Shown: in pieces, positions 18,034-25,666 of the stretch | How positions within the stretch are numbered: position 1 is the stretch's first letter | How the letters are laid out: each line of letters opens with the position of its first letter | From: Azospirillum sp. B510 | GTDB lineage: Bacteria > Pseudomonadota > Alphaproteobacteria > Azospirillales > Azospirillaceae | DNA: 64,000 nucleotides | Assembly (NCBI RefSeq): GCF_000010725.1 | Contig: NC_013858.1 | Location: 248,001-312,000, forward strand | Direction: 5' to 3' | The notes under the pieces: generated by a model | Told to the model about the DNA's origin: nothing | Seen by the model: only the letters and a program-made list of their open reading frames with translations | Database searches by the model: none | Position numbers and translations under genes: made by a program

Positions 18034-18699
18034 ATGCCCGCCAAAGCGCCCCGCAAAGCCGCCATCCCCCGGCAGCGCCCCGACCTGTCGCTGGAGGCCG
18101 GCTTCGGCGCCGGCCGCCGGGTCTGCGGCATCGACGAGGTCGGGCGCGGCCCGCTCTGCGGCCCGGTGGTCGCCGCCGCCGTGGTCCTGCCGGCGGAGGG
18201 CTTGCCGCCGGAGATCGCGGCGCAGATCGACGACAGCAAGGCCGTCACCCGCCGCCTGCGCGAGGAGATCGAGCCGGCGATCCGGGCCCATGCGCTCGCC
18301 TTCGCCATCGCCGAGGCGTCGGCCGCCGAGATCGACGAGCTGAACATCCACAGGGCGACGCTGCTGGCGATGAGGCGGGCCTATGAGGCGCTGCCGGGGG
18401 TGCCGCCCGACGCGGCGCTGATCGACGGCAAATTCACCCCCGACATCGCGTGCGAGCGGGTGGCGGTGGTCAAGGGCGACAGCCGCAGCCTGTCCATCGC
18501 CGCGGCCTCTATTCTCGCCAAAGTGGCGCGCGACAGCGAGATGTTGCGGTTGTCGGCGGTGTATCCCCACTATGGATGGGACCGAAACGCCGGATATCCG
18601 ACACCGGAGCATCTGGACGCCCTGACCCGCCATGGTGTCACGCCGCATCACCGAGTCAGTTTTGCACCAGTGAAACGTCAAAAGGCGCTAAGCGGCTGA
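18034..18699 (+). CDS. rnhB: Ribonuclease HII
   Basis: RNase HII cuts the RNA strand of RNA-DNA hybrids and removes single ribonucleotides misincorporated in DNA. The 221-residue product has the defining active-site block GIDEVGRGPLCGPVVAAAVV near residue 30, the third acidic residue in ALIDGKF, and the C-terminal helices SIAAASILAKVARD and YGWDRNAGYPTPEHL. The start at ATG 18034 has GGAAGG upstream and gives the usual family length; the frame is open further upstream but without support. ccrM follows 90 bases later on the same strand. Confidence 0.96.
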   Translation: MPAKAPRKAAIPRQRPDLSLEAGFGAGRRVCGIDEVGRGPLCGPVVAAAVVLPAEGLPPEIAAQIDDSKAVTRRLREEIEPAIRAHALAFAIAEASAAEIDELNIHRATLLAMRRAYEALPGVPPDAALIDGKFTPDIACERVAVVKGDSRSLSIAAASILAKVARDSEMLRLSAVYPHYGWDRNAGYPTPEHLDALTRHGVTPHHRVSFAPVKRQKALSG

Positions 18700-18788
18700 C
18701 CCGCCGTCACTTGGCGAAGAAAGCTGTTGACGGCGACTCGGCCGCGACTCATTGTCCGGCCAAGTTCCAGTTCTTTGCCGGTCGTGAA
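18653..18788 (+). promoter_or_regulatory. Putative ccrM promoter with clustered GANTC sites
   Basis: A -35-like TTGACG at 18727-18732 is followed by two GACTC (GANTC) sites at 18735-18739 and 18746-18750; a third, GAGTC, lies at 18653-18657. GANTC is the target of CcrM itself. In Caulobacter, methylation of GANTC sites in the ccrM promoter region couples its expression to replication-fork passage. The arrangement here suggests similar feedback, which is an inference from site placement. Confidence 0.5.
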
Positions 18789-19871
18789 ATGCTCCCTGAA
18801 AACCGTATCCTGGTCGGCGATTGCATCGCTCTCATGAACGATCTGCCGCCCGCGTCGGTGGATCTCGTCTTCGCCGATCCGCCCTACAACTTGCAGTTGG
18901 GTGGCGAGCTGCTGCGGCCGAACCATACCCGCGTCGCCGGGGTGGATGACGAGTGGGACAAGTTCGACGATTTCGAGGCCTATGACCGCTTCACCCGCGA
19001 CTGGATGACGGCCGCCCGCCGCATCCTGAAGCCGGAAGGCTCGCTGTGGGTGATCGGCAGCTATCACAACATCTTCCGCGTCGGAGCCACGTTGCAGAAT
19101 CTGGGATTCTGGATTCTGAACGACATCGTCTGGCGCAAGACCAACCCGATGCCGAACTTCCGCGGCACCCGCTTCGCCAACGCGCACGAGACGATGATCT
19201 GGGCGGCCCTCGACAAGGACGCACGCTATCGTTTCAATTACGACGCGATGAAGAACCTCAACGAGGATCTTCAGATGCGCAGCGACTGGCTGCTGCCGAT
19301 TTGCAGCGGCGGCGAGCGGCTGCGCGACGAGGAGGGCAAGAAGACCCACCCGACGCAGAAGCCGGAATCGCTGCTGTACCGGGTGATCCTGTCCTCGTCG
19401 CGTCCCGGCGACGTGGTGCTGGATCCCTTCTTCGGCACCGGCACCACCGGGGCGGTCGCCAAGCGGCTCGGCCGCAAATGGATCGGGCTGGAGCGCGACG
19501 ACACCTATGTCAAGGCCGCCCAGGCCCGCATCGACGCGGTGGAGGAGGCGCCCGACACCGCCATCCTCGACACGCCGCCCAAGCGCTCGGCCCCGCGCAT
19601 CCCCTTCGGCTGGGTGGTGGAGCGCGGGCTGCTGCGCCCCGGCTCGACCCTGTTCGACCAGCGCCGCCGTGTCGCCGCCCGCGTGCGTGCCGACGGCACG
19701 CTGATCGGCTCCGGCCCGCGCGGCGACCATCGCGGCTCGATCCATCAGGTGGGGGCGGCGATGGCCGGGCTGCCGGCCTGCAACGGCTGGACCTTCTGGC
19801 ATTATGAGGAGGGCGAGGATCTGCGCCCGATCGACGTGCTGCGCGAGCGCATCCGCTCGGAGATGCACTGA
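18789..19871 (+). CDS. ccrM: Cell-cycle adenine DNA methyltransferase CcrM (GANTC)
   Basis: The 360-residue protein is an N6-adenine methyltransferase of the CcrM/HinfI beta class, matching the Caulobacter enzyme's length of about 358. It has the catalytic motif FADPPYNLQLGG near residue 35, then RRILKPEGSLWVIGSYHNI, LNDIVWRKTNPMPNFRG and THPTQKPESLLYR. The AdoMet-binding block DPFFGTGTTGAVAKRLGRKW comes late in the chain. The C-terminal domain (RIPFGWVVERGLL to WTFWHYEEGE) is the DNA-reading extension specific to CcrM orthologues. No restriction gene accompanies it, so it is a solitary, cell-cycle-type methylase. ATG 18789 gives the conserved N-terminus MLPENRILVGDC. Confidence 0.97.
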   Translation: MLPENRILVGDCIALMNDLPPASVDLVFADPPYNLQLGGELLRPNHTRVAGVDDEWDKFDDFEAYDRFTRDWMTAARRILKPEGSLWVIGSYHNIFRVGATLQNLGFWILNDIVWRKTNPMPNFRGTRFANAHETMIWAALDKDARYRFNYDAMKNLNEDLQMRSDWLLPICSGGERLRDEEGKKTHPTQKPESLLYRVILSSSRPGDVVLDPFFGTGTTGAVAKRLGRKWIGLERDDTYVKAAQARIDAVEEAPDTAILDTPPKRSAPRIPFGWVVERGLLRPGSTLFDQRRRVAARVRADGTLIGSGPRGDHRGSIHQVGAAMAGLPACNGWTFWHYEEGEDLRPIDVLRERIRSEMH

Positions 19872-19957
19872 GTCCATCCCAGATCTGTCCGTCCGGCATG
19901 GACGGCGCCGGACGGCGGCTTGGCAGCGGTGGCGCCGCCGTGCTAGGGCTGTCGCCC

Positions 19958-20341
19958 ATGAACAAGCTCTTCGCCACCGTCACCGCCCCGGTGCCGCGTT
20001 CGGCCCCGGCGACGCTGTCCACCCGTTGTTTCGTGCGTGATCTGGTGATGGACGCGCTGATCGGCGTTTATGCCCATGAACGGCTGAAGCCCCAGCGCAT
20101 CCGCCTGAACCTGGATCTCGAGGTGATCGCTCCCGGCGTCACCGGCGAGGACATGGCGACCATCGTCAAGGGCGTGGTCACCCAGGGCCATGTCACGCTG
20201 GTGGAGACGCTGGCCGAGCGCATCGCCGCGCGCTGCCTCGCCGATGCGCGGGTGACGGTGGCCAAGGTGCGGGTGGAAAAGCTGGACGTCTTCCCCGACG
20301 CCGCCAGCGTCGGCGTGGAGATCGAGCGCGCCCGCGCCTGA
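19958..20341 (+). CDS. folB: Dihydroneopterin aldolase FolB family
   Basis: The 127-residue protein is a dihydroneopterin aldolase/epimerase-type T-fold enzyme of folate synthesis. Key blocks are VRDLVMDALIGVYAHER, QRIRLNLDLEV, TLVETLAERIA with the conserved Glu, and VRVEKLDVFPDAASVGVEIE, which contains the conserved Lys. This FolB form is usual in alphaproteobacteria. I start it at ATG 19958; the in-frame extension upstream has no ribosome site. It lies 86 bases after ccrM on the same strand, and the next gene begins 37 bases later. Confidence 0.88.
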   Translation: MNKLFATVTAPVPRSAPATLSTRCFVRDLVMDALIGVYAHERLKPQRIRLNLDLEVIAPGVTGEDMATIVKGVVTQGHVTLVETLAERIAARCLADARVTVAKVRVEKLDVFPDAASVGVEIERARA

Positions 20342-20378
20342 CCCCGCCCCCCTCCCTTCCAAGAGGAAGCCGCCGCCC

Positions 20379-21281
20379 GTGTCCCCGCTCGCCGTCCTCA
20401 CCGCCGACCAGACCGCCGACCGGCTTCCCTTTCCCGCCCTGTGCGACGCCGTCGCGGCGGCCGCCCGCGACTATGCCGCCGGCCGCATCACCAGCCCGGA
20501 ACGGCAGGTGCTGCCGCTGGCGGAAGGCGGCGTGCTGCTGTCGATGCCGGCGACGGCGGCGGACATCGCCATCCACAAGCTGGTCAACGTCACGCCCGGC
20601 AACGGTGCCCGGGGATTGCCGACCATCCACGGCGTGGTCAGCGCCTTCGATGCCGTGACCGGCGCCCCCCGGCTGATCCTGGACGGGCCGACCGTCACCG
20701 CGCGGCGCACCGCCGCCGTGTCGATGCTGGCGATCCGCAAGTTGGCCCCGGCCCCGCGTCATGTGGCGCTGCTTGGCGCCGGCACCCAGTCCGCCGGCCA
20801 TGTGGCGGCGCTCGCGGCGCTCCATCCCGGTATCCGCATCGACATCCACAGCCGCAGCCTCGCCAGCGCCGCCGCCTTCTGCGCGGCGCAGGAGGGGCAG
20901 GGGGTGGAACTGCGTCCGATGAACGGCCCGGTCGATCCGGCCGCCGGGGTGGTGATCGCCCTGACGACCAGCCTGTCGCCGATTTATGACGAGACGCCGC
21001 GCCCGGACCGGCTGCTGATCGGCGTCGGCGCCTTCAAGCCGGAGATGGTGGAGTTCGGCCCGGCCGCCGTCCATGGCAGCGATCTGTTCGTCGACGACCC
21101 CGCCGGCGCCCGCCACGAGGCCGGCGACCTCATCCAGGCCGGGGTGGAGTGGAGCGGCGTCAAGTCGCTGGTCGACGCGCTGGACGGCCAGGCGACCGAT
21201 GGGCGCCCGCGCCTGTTCAAGAGCGTCGGCTGCGCCGCCTGGGATCTGGCCGCCGCGCGCTGCGCGTTGGGGCAGGGCTAG
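20379..21281 (+). CDS. Ornithine cyclodeaminase/mu-crystallin family reductase
   Basis: This 300-residue protein belongs to the ornithine cyclodeaminase/mu-crystallin family. It has the substrate-side VLPLAEGGVLLSMPA and DIAIHKLVNVTPGN segments, the active-site DGPTVTARRTAAVS and the dinucleotide-binding LLGAGTQSAGH. Bacterial members close to this often reduce delta-1-pyrroline-2-carboxylate or piperideine-2-carboxylate to proline or pipecolate rather than deaminating ornithine. Which applies cannot be decided here. Translation starts at GTG 20379, nine bases after an AGAGGAAG ribosome site. A palindromic element follows the stop immediately. Confidence 0.85.
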   Translation: MSPLAVLTADQTADRLPFPALCDAVAAAARDYAAGRITSPERQVLPLAEGGVLLSMPATAADIAIHKLVNVTPGNGARGLPTIHGVVSAFDAVTGAPRLILDGPTVTARRTAAVSMLAIRKLAPAPRHVALLGAGTQSAGHVAALAALHPGIRIDIHSRSLASAAAFCAAQEGQGVELRPMNGPVDPAAGVVIALTTSLSPIYDETPRPDRLLIGVGAFKPEMVEFGPAAVHGSDLFVDDPAGARHEAGDLIQAGVEWSGVKSLVDALDGQATDGRPRLFKSVGCAAWDLAAARCALGQG

Positions 21282-21282
21282 A

Positions 21283-21323
21283 GCGCGATCGCTTCAGACG
21301 GAATCGTCTGAAGCGTGAATCGC
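21283..21323. repeat. Intergenic palindrome (repeat element or terminator)
   Basis: CGCTTCAGACG (21290-21300) and CGTCTGAAGCG (21305-21315) form a perfect 11-bp stem with loop GAAT. Outer GCGAT and ATCGC arms extend it after a TGA bulge. There is no T-run. The style matches short intergenic palindromes dispersed in alphaproteobacterial genomes, beginning with AGAGCGCGATC. It lies between the convergent reductase gene and the 21354 gene. Confidence 0.7.
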
Positions 21324-21353
21324 ACGGAAAATCGAAAGGCTAGAGTCGCTGCC

Positions 21354-21932
21354 TCACCGACGCAGCGGCGCCGCGCGCTTGACCAGCCGGCGGTCCATGT
21401 CGGTGCTTTCCACCGTCGGTTCGCCCAGGCTGCGCAGGGCGAAGGCGAAGGTGTCCATCACCCGGTCCAGCACGATCTCCTGGTCGTCCGGGCGGCGGCT
21501 GACCGACACCACGGCATAGCCGGCGGCGCGGGCCACCGCCGGATCACCGCGCAGGCCGCGCACGCCCCAGCCCGCCAGCGCATCCTTGCAGCGGAACAGC
21601 TCGGCGGCGAAGCCGCCCGCCGACTGGGTGCGTCCGACCACATAGGCGGCGGCGACCGCCAGCGGCGCCAGCAGCCCGTCCCAGTCCAGGCAATCCTCGC
21701 GCCCGACCCACACTCCGCCGACCGAGCAGGCGGCGGGACCGATCGCCTCGCCGATCCCGGTGCGGAAGGCGCGCAGGGTCGCGACGGCTTCGGCCGCCGG
21801 CATCGGCTCCACCCGCCGCCCCTCCGGCATCAGCATCAGCCGGCCCGCCCATTGTGACGATGGCGGCAGCTGTTCGGTCAGGCGTGCGAGCAGCGCCTCG
21901 CGGGCGGCGGCGAAGGGGACGACCTCGGACAT
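21354..21932 (-). CDS. Conserved-looking hypothetical protein
   Basis: The 192-residue product starts at ATG 21932 (MSEVVPFAAAREALLARL). It is acidic to neutral and helical-looking with no signal peptide or membrane span. Notable segments are SVGGVWVGREDCLDWDGLL, SAGGFAAELFRCKDALAGWG and VSVSRRPDDQEIVLDRVMD. Codon use fits the neighbours. I recognise no family and assign no function. An in-frame upstream extension to 22046 would add a hydrophobic segment (LDIPVLLGLFLALAF), but I see no ribosome site for it. Confidence 0.65.
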   Translation of the reverse strand: MSEVVPFAAAREALLARLTEQLPPSSQWAGRLMLMPEGRRVEPMPAAEAVATLRAFRTGIGEAIGPAACSVGGVWVGREDCLDWDGLLAPLAVAAAYVVGRTQSAGGFAAELFRCKDALAGWGVRGLRGDPAVARAAGYAVVSVSRRPDDQEIVLDRVMDTFAFALRSLGEPTVESTDMDRRLVKRAAPLRR

Positions 21933-22095
21933 CGGGGCCTGCGGCGATGGTGGGAAGGCGAGGGCGAGAAAAAGCCCGAGAAGCACCGGAATGTCAAGGG
22001 CAAGCCAATGGTTGCGACTTTTGGTCGTGTAACATCCCGCCGGCATCCGGCAAACGGGATGCTCCGGCCCGCGTCAACGCATGGCGGCGGAAATG

Positions 22096-23283
22096 TCAAA
22101 CCACGGTATCGGTCCGCGCGCCCTCGATCGTGGAAGAGGCGGGGGAGACGCCGGACTTCAGCGATCGAGTCAGCGCTTCGAGAACAGCGTCCTTTTCGGT
22201 GGCGTCCTTGCTGGTGGCAGTGCCGGCGCCGGCCGCTGCCGCTCCCGTGGTTGCTGGCAGCGGCTGGAGGGCCGGATAGTCCTGACGGCTGTATGTGGCG
22301 TTCGCATTGGCCTTCAACAGGGCGACCATCGGGTCCTCCTCCCCCGTCTTCTTGGCGTTCATCGCGCTTGCCGCTTGCCATGCCGCATCCAACTGGGCTT
22401 TGCCATCGGAATAGCCGGGAGGCAACCTGTCGGTGGCGGCCTGCTTGGACTGGGGCAGGGCGGGGGGCCGCTGCAAATCGGGGATCCCGTTGAAATCCGT
22501 TTCCGCGGCGAACGCAGTCGCGGCATCCCGATAAGCCGCCGGCCGGAATCCGGCATTGAACAGTTTCTCGACGGCTTTCGAATCTGACGGGGAGAATATC
22601 GCCGGATCGTCTTCGCCGGAAAATATGTCCGAATGGCGGAGGTTGTTGCCGAGGCGCCGCATCATGAAATTGCCATCGACCTCCTCCCCATCCTTCATGA
22701 CCTTCTCGTCAAGGGGGCCATAGCTCTGAACGAAGTTTTTTTTATGATCCTCCAAGGCTGCGGTCATTTCCTTTAAGAGAGAGCCGCTTGCAGCCGGTAT
22801 GCTTTCACCGGAATTGTCATTATTTACTTTTCCCATTCTCTTAAGGAATGAATCGGATATGCGCGCTTGCTCGGCATTGAATCTCATTTTATTATCACTG
22901 ATAGATCGAATTTTTTCACCGACCTCGATTTCCTCCTGGGTGCGCGGCGCTTCCCTGAAGTATCGATTCTGAACCGCCTCCTTGGCGATGCCGCGAAGCC
23001 CCTTGACCACATCATCGGCCGTCAACACCCCCGCCTTGACGGACTCCTCCAGCATGCTGCGCGCCTTGCCATCCAGCTTTTCGAAGACCTTGGCGGCCAC
23101 GCCGGTCAATGCCTTGCCGAGGGGACTGACGTCCACGCTGTCGGCGGCTTCGGCGGACGGTGGCGAAAACGCGGAGGCGACCAGGCTCTTGCTCTTGCCG
23201 ACCGCCGCGCCCACAGGCTTCCATGTTCCCGCCTGGCTGGTGGCGGACAGAGCTGAGAACAGGCTGCTTGCGTTATGAGACAT
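22096..23283 (-). CDS. Hypothetical protein, atypical composition
   Basis: This 395-residue protein is rich in Ala, Ser, Lys and Asp and lacks a signal peptide, membrane spans or recognisable enzyme motifs. The N-terminal about 60 residues are low-complexity. Residues about 60-110 look helical (LGKALTGVAAKVFEKLDGKA, VLTADDVVKGLRGIAKEAV). Further on are ISDNKMRFNAEQARISD and MMRRLGNNLRHSDIFSG, and the C-terminal third is Ala/Pro/Thr-rich. The middle of the gene is clearly lower in GC and uses AT-richer codons than its neighbours, which suggests acquisition by transfer. ATG 23283 is preceded by a GGAG-type site (GGAGACCTCC). The function is unknown. Confidence 0.65.
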   Translation of the reverse strand: MSHNASSLFSALSATSQAGTWKPVGAAVGKSKSLVASAFSPPSAEAADSVDVSPLGKALTGVAAKVFEKLDGKARSMLEESVKAGVLTADDVVKGLRGIAKEAVQNRYFREAPRTQEEIEVGEKIRSISDNKMRFNAEQARISDSFLKRMGKVNNDNSGESIPAASGSLLKEMTAALEDHKKNFVQSYGPLDEKVMKDGEEVDGNFMMRRLGNNLRHSDIFSGEDDPAIFSPSDSKAVEKLFNAGFRPAAYRDAATAFAAETDFNGIPDLQRPPALPQSKQAATDRLPPGYSDGKAQLDAAWQAASAMNAKKTGEEDPMVALLKANANATYSRQDYPALQPLPATTGAAAAGAGTATSKDATEKDAVLEALTRSLKSGVSPASSTIEGARTDTVV

Positions 23284-23586
23284 GGAGGTCTCCTGGTTTG
23301 GCGGCGGATGGGGGTGCTGACGGAAATGACAAATCCTTATGGGGGTTCATACTGTATGTATATTCTCCATAATGAATCATTAATTCCATCAGATGCCGCT
23401 ATAAATGGTAAAATGCTTCGATGCCTATGCATCTTGAGGATGCCGGCCCGCTGCCGTTTCCGCCTTCGACAATCCTGCTGTCAGGTCGACGATGACGGCG
23501 GTTCACTCCGATCTCCAAAAAAATGCGAGGCTTTGCGTTTTTCCGCTTGCCAGGGTCCGTCAACGTTTTTATAAAGCGGCCTCCGT
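23284..23586. other. AT-rich intergenic region
   Basis: About 300 bases of low-GC sequence separate the 22096-23283 gene from the tRNA pair. It must carry the promoters for both. I see several AT-rich hexamers, none convincing enough to name, and no gene. Confidence 0.4.
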
Positions 23587-23662
23587 TCCCGGTTAGCTCA
23601 GTTGGTAGAGCAGCGGACTGTTAATCCGCTTGTCGCTGGTTCGAGTCCAGCACCGGGAGCCA
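23587..23662 (+). tRNA. tRNA-Asn (anticodon GTT)
   Basis: The 76-base sequence folds as a cloverleaf. The acceptor TCCCGGT pairs with ACCGGGA, the D-arm holds AGCTCAGTTGGTAGAGC, the anticodon loop is CTGTTAA with GTT at 23620-23622, and the T-arm is GCTGGTTCGAGTCCAGC. The 3' CCA is encoded. Confidence 0.97.
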
Positions 23663-23666
23663 TCGC

Positions 23667-23743
<77 letters not shown>

Positions 23744-23916
23744 TTCTCCTCATGGTATCCAAATCGACGCATCGGCTGATCGCGACTGCCCCACCGGGCG
23801 GCTTCGCGCTATCATGCGTTCTTCGCCGCGTTCACGATGCGGCCGATGGCGCCGGTTCCCTGTTGTACGGGTGCCCGCGCGCCCAACGGCCGCGCACAGC
23901 CGGGGAGGAACCGCTC

Positions 23917-24663
23917 ATGCGTTTGTCTGACAAGGTCGCCGTCGTCACCGGTGGCGGATCGGGCTTCGGCGAGGGCATCGCCCGCCGTTTCGCCGCCGAG
24001 GGGGCCCGCGTCATCGTCGCCGACCTGGACGAGGCCGCCGCCGGCCGCGTCGCCGACAGCCTGGGCGAGACGGCGCTCGCCGTCCGCGCCGACGTGGCGG
24101 TTGGCGAGGATTACGAGGCCATCGTCTCCGCCGCCCTGGGGGCGTTCGGACGGCTCGACATCCTGATCAACAATGCCGGCTACACCCACCGCTACGGCTC
24201 GATGCTGGAGGTCGACGAAGCCACCTTCGACCGCATCTATGCCGTCAATGTGAAGTCGCTCTATCACGGCGCCATCCATGCCGTGCCGGTGTTCCGCGCC
24301 CAGGGCGGCGGCGTGATCCTGAACATCGCGTCGACCGCCGGCCTGCGGCCGCGGCCGAACCTCACCTGGTACAATGGCTCCAAGGGGGCGGTGATCACCC
24401 TGACCAAGTCGATGGCGGCGGAGCTGGCGGCCGACAATGTCCGCGTCTGTGCCATAGCACCGGTGGCGGGTGAGACCGGCATGCTCCACCGCTTCATGGG
24501 GCAGGACACGCCGGAGCGCCGGGAGCAGTTCCTGCGCAGCATCCCGCTCGGCCGCCTGTCGACGCCGGATGACATCGCCAACGCCGCACTCTATCTCTGT
24601 TCCGACGAGGGATCCTTCCTGACCGGCGTGTGCCTGGAGGTCGATGGCGGGCGGTGCATCTGA
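23917..24663 (+). CDS. Short-chain dehydrogenase/reductase (FabG-like)
   Basis: The 248-residue protein is a classical SDR. The NAD(P)-binding GGGSGFGEGIARRFAAEGA is near residue 12, NNAG near residue 87 (INNAGYTHRYGS), the catalytic Ser in NIASTAGLRPR, and Tyr-Lys in WYNGSKGAV near residue 155. The C-terminus ends LTGVCLEVDGGRCI as in the family. ATG 23917 follows GGGGAGGAA. The segment ADLDEAA after the second strand suggests NAD(H) preference, which is an inference. The substrate is unknown. The upstream tRNAs are on the same strand; the downstream gene is convergent. Confidence 0.9.
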   Translation: MRLSDKVAVVTGGGSGFGEGIARRFAAEGARVIVADLDEAAAGRVADSLGETALAVRADVAVGEDYEAIVSAALGAFGRLDILINNAGYTHRYGSMLEVDEATFDRIYAVNVKSLYHGAIHAVPVFRAQGGGVILNIASTAGLRPRPNLTWYNGSKGAVITLTKSMAAELAADNVRVCAIAPVAGETGMLHRFMGQDTPERREQFLRSIPLGRLSTPDDIANAALYLCSDEGSFLTGVCLEVDGGRCI

Positions 24664-24680
24664 GGGGCCGGCGGTATCGT

Positions 24681-25478
24681 TCAGCCAGACACCCGGCGGG
24701 CGCGGACACGGATCAGGCCGCTGCCCTCGGGATCGCCATGGTCCGGCTTCAGCATGGCTTCCAGCAGCCGGGCGTCGCTGGTCCAATAGGGCACGTACCA
24801 GCTGCGGTCGGGGTCCATCACCAGCGCACGCCTCGTCGCGGCGTCATAGGCGCCCAGCGGGGCGATGTGTCCGACGCCGACATCGCCGGTCAGCGTGCCC
24901 TGGTCGAAGGCCAGCAGGATGATGTCGTCGGCGCTGCGCTCGTTATCGATCAGGATGCGGCGCAGTTCCGCCAGCGTGGCGGGGGAGGTGTCGCGCGGGC
25001 GCCAGACCTCGACATCGGCGTCGATGCCGTAGGCGCTCAGGCTGCGGCGGACATAGGTGATCAGCTCGCCGAAGGAGATGCCGTCGCCATCGTCGTCGGT
25101 GGCCTCGCGCCAATGGTCGTCGTCCAGCCGGTCCAGCAGCTGCTTGGCGGTGACCAGCCGTTCCGATGCCAGCCCCGGCAGCCCGCGCAGCGCGTTCAGC
25201 ATCATCGTCACGCTGGCCACGGAACAGGCGGCGCCGGTCGTCTGCGGCACGTAATAGGGGCTCAGCGCCCAATAATCCGGGGCGGGGGTGGTGCGGAGAT
25301 AATCGGTGGCGCGGGTGATCGGCAGCGCGTCGGGGCCGAATTTCGGCTTGCGGTCGTCGGCGACGCCCTGGGCCAGCGCCGATCCGGCGGTGAGGGCGGT
25401 CACCAGCAGGAGGCCGGCTCCCAGGGTTCTCGCCGCCGCGGCCGCCAGGGCTCCCGCGTTCCACTTCGCTTGCGTCAT
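24681..25478 (-). CDS. Phytochelatin synthase-like exported cysteine peptidase
   Basis: The 265-residue protein starts at ATG 25478 with a signal peptide (hydrophobic LGAGLLLVTALTAGSALA). The mature domain resembles the catalytic half of phytochelatin synthases: the nucleophile Cys lies in TTGAACSVASVTMMLNALRG near residue 85, the His in GVGHIAPLGAYD and the Asp in LVMDPDRSWYVPYW. Bacterial half-enzymes of this kind mostly hydrolyse glutathione to gamma-Glu-Cys and have little synthase activity. Export to the periplasm is predicted from the signal. There is no metal transporter next to it. Confidence 0.8.
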   Translation of the reverse strand: MTQAKWNAGALAAAAARTLGAGLLLVTALTAGSALAQGVADDRKPKFGPDALPITRATDYLRTTPAPDYWALSPYYVPQTTGAACSVASVTMMLNALRGLPGLASERLVTAKQLLDRLDDDHWREATDDDGDGISFGELITYVRRSLSAYGIDADVEVWRPRDTSPATLAELRRILIDNERSADDIILLAFDQGTLTGDVGVGHIAPLGAYDAATRRALVMDPDRSWYVPYWTSDARLLEAMLKPDHGDPEGSGLIRVRARRVSG

Positions 25479-25666
25479 CGGAAAGGGTCTCGGTCTGTCC
25501 GGTCGTGGATGAGAATGCGTCGCGTTCCTTCCGGGCCGCGGCGCAGCAGGCATATGGTGCCGGAACAGGCGGGAGCCAAGCAGGATGCGCATAAACATGC
25601 ATGGCGCATCGGGGACGTACCCCCGATGCGCCGGAAGAGCAGGTCCGGACAGGCCGGATCGCGCGG

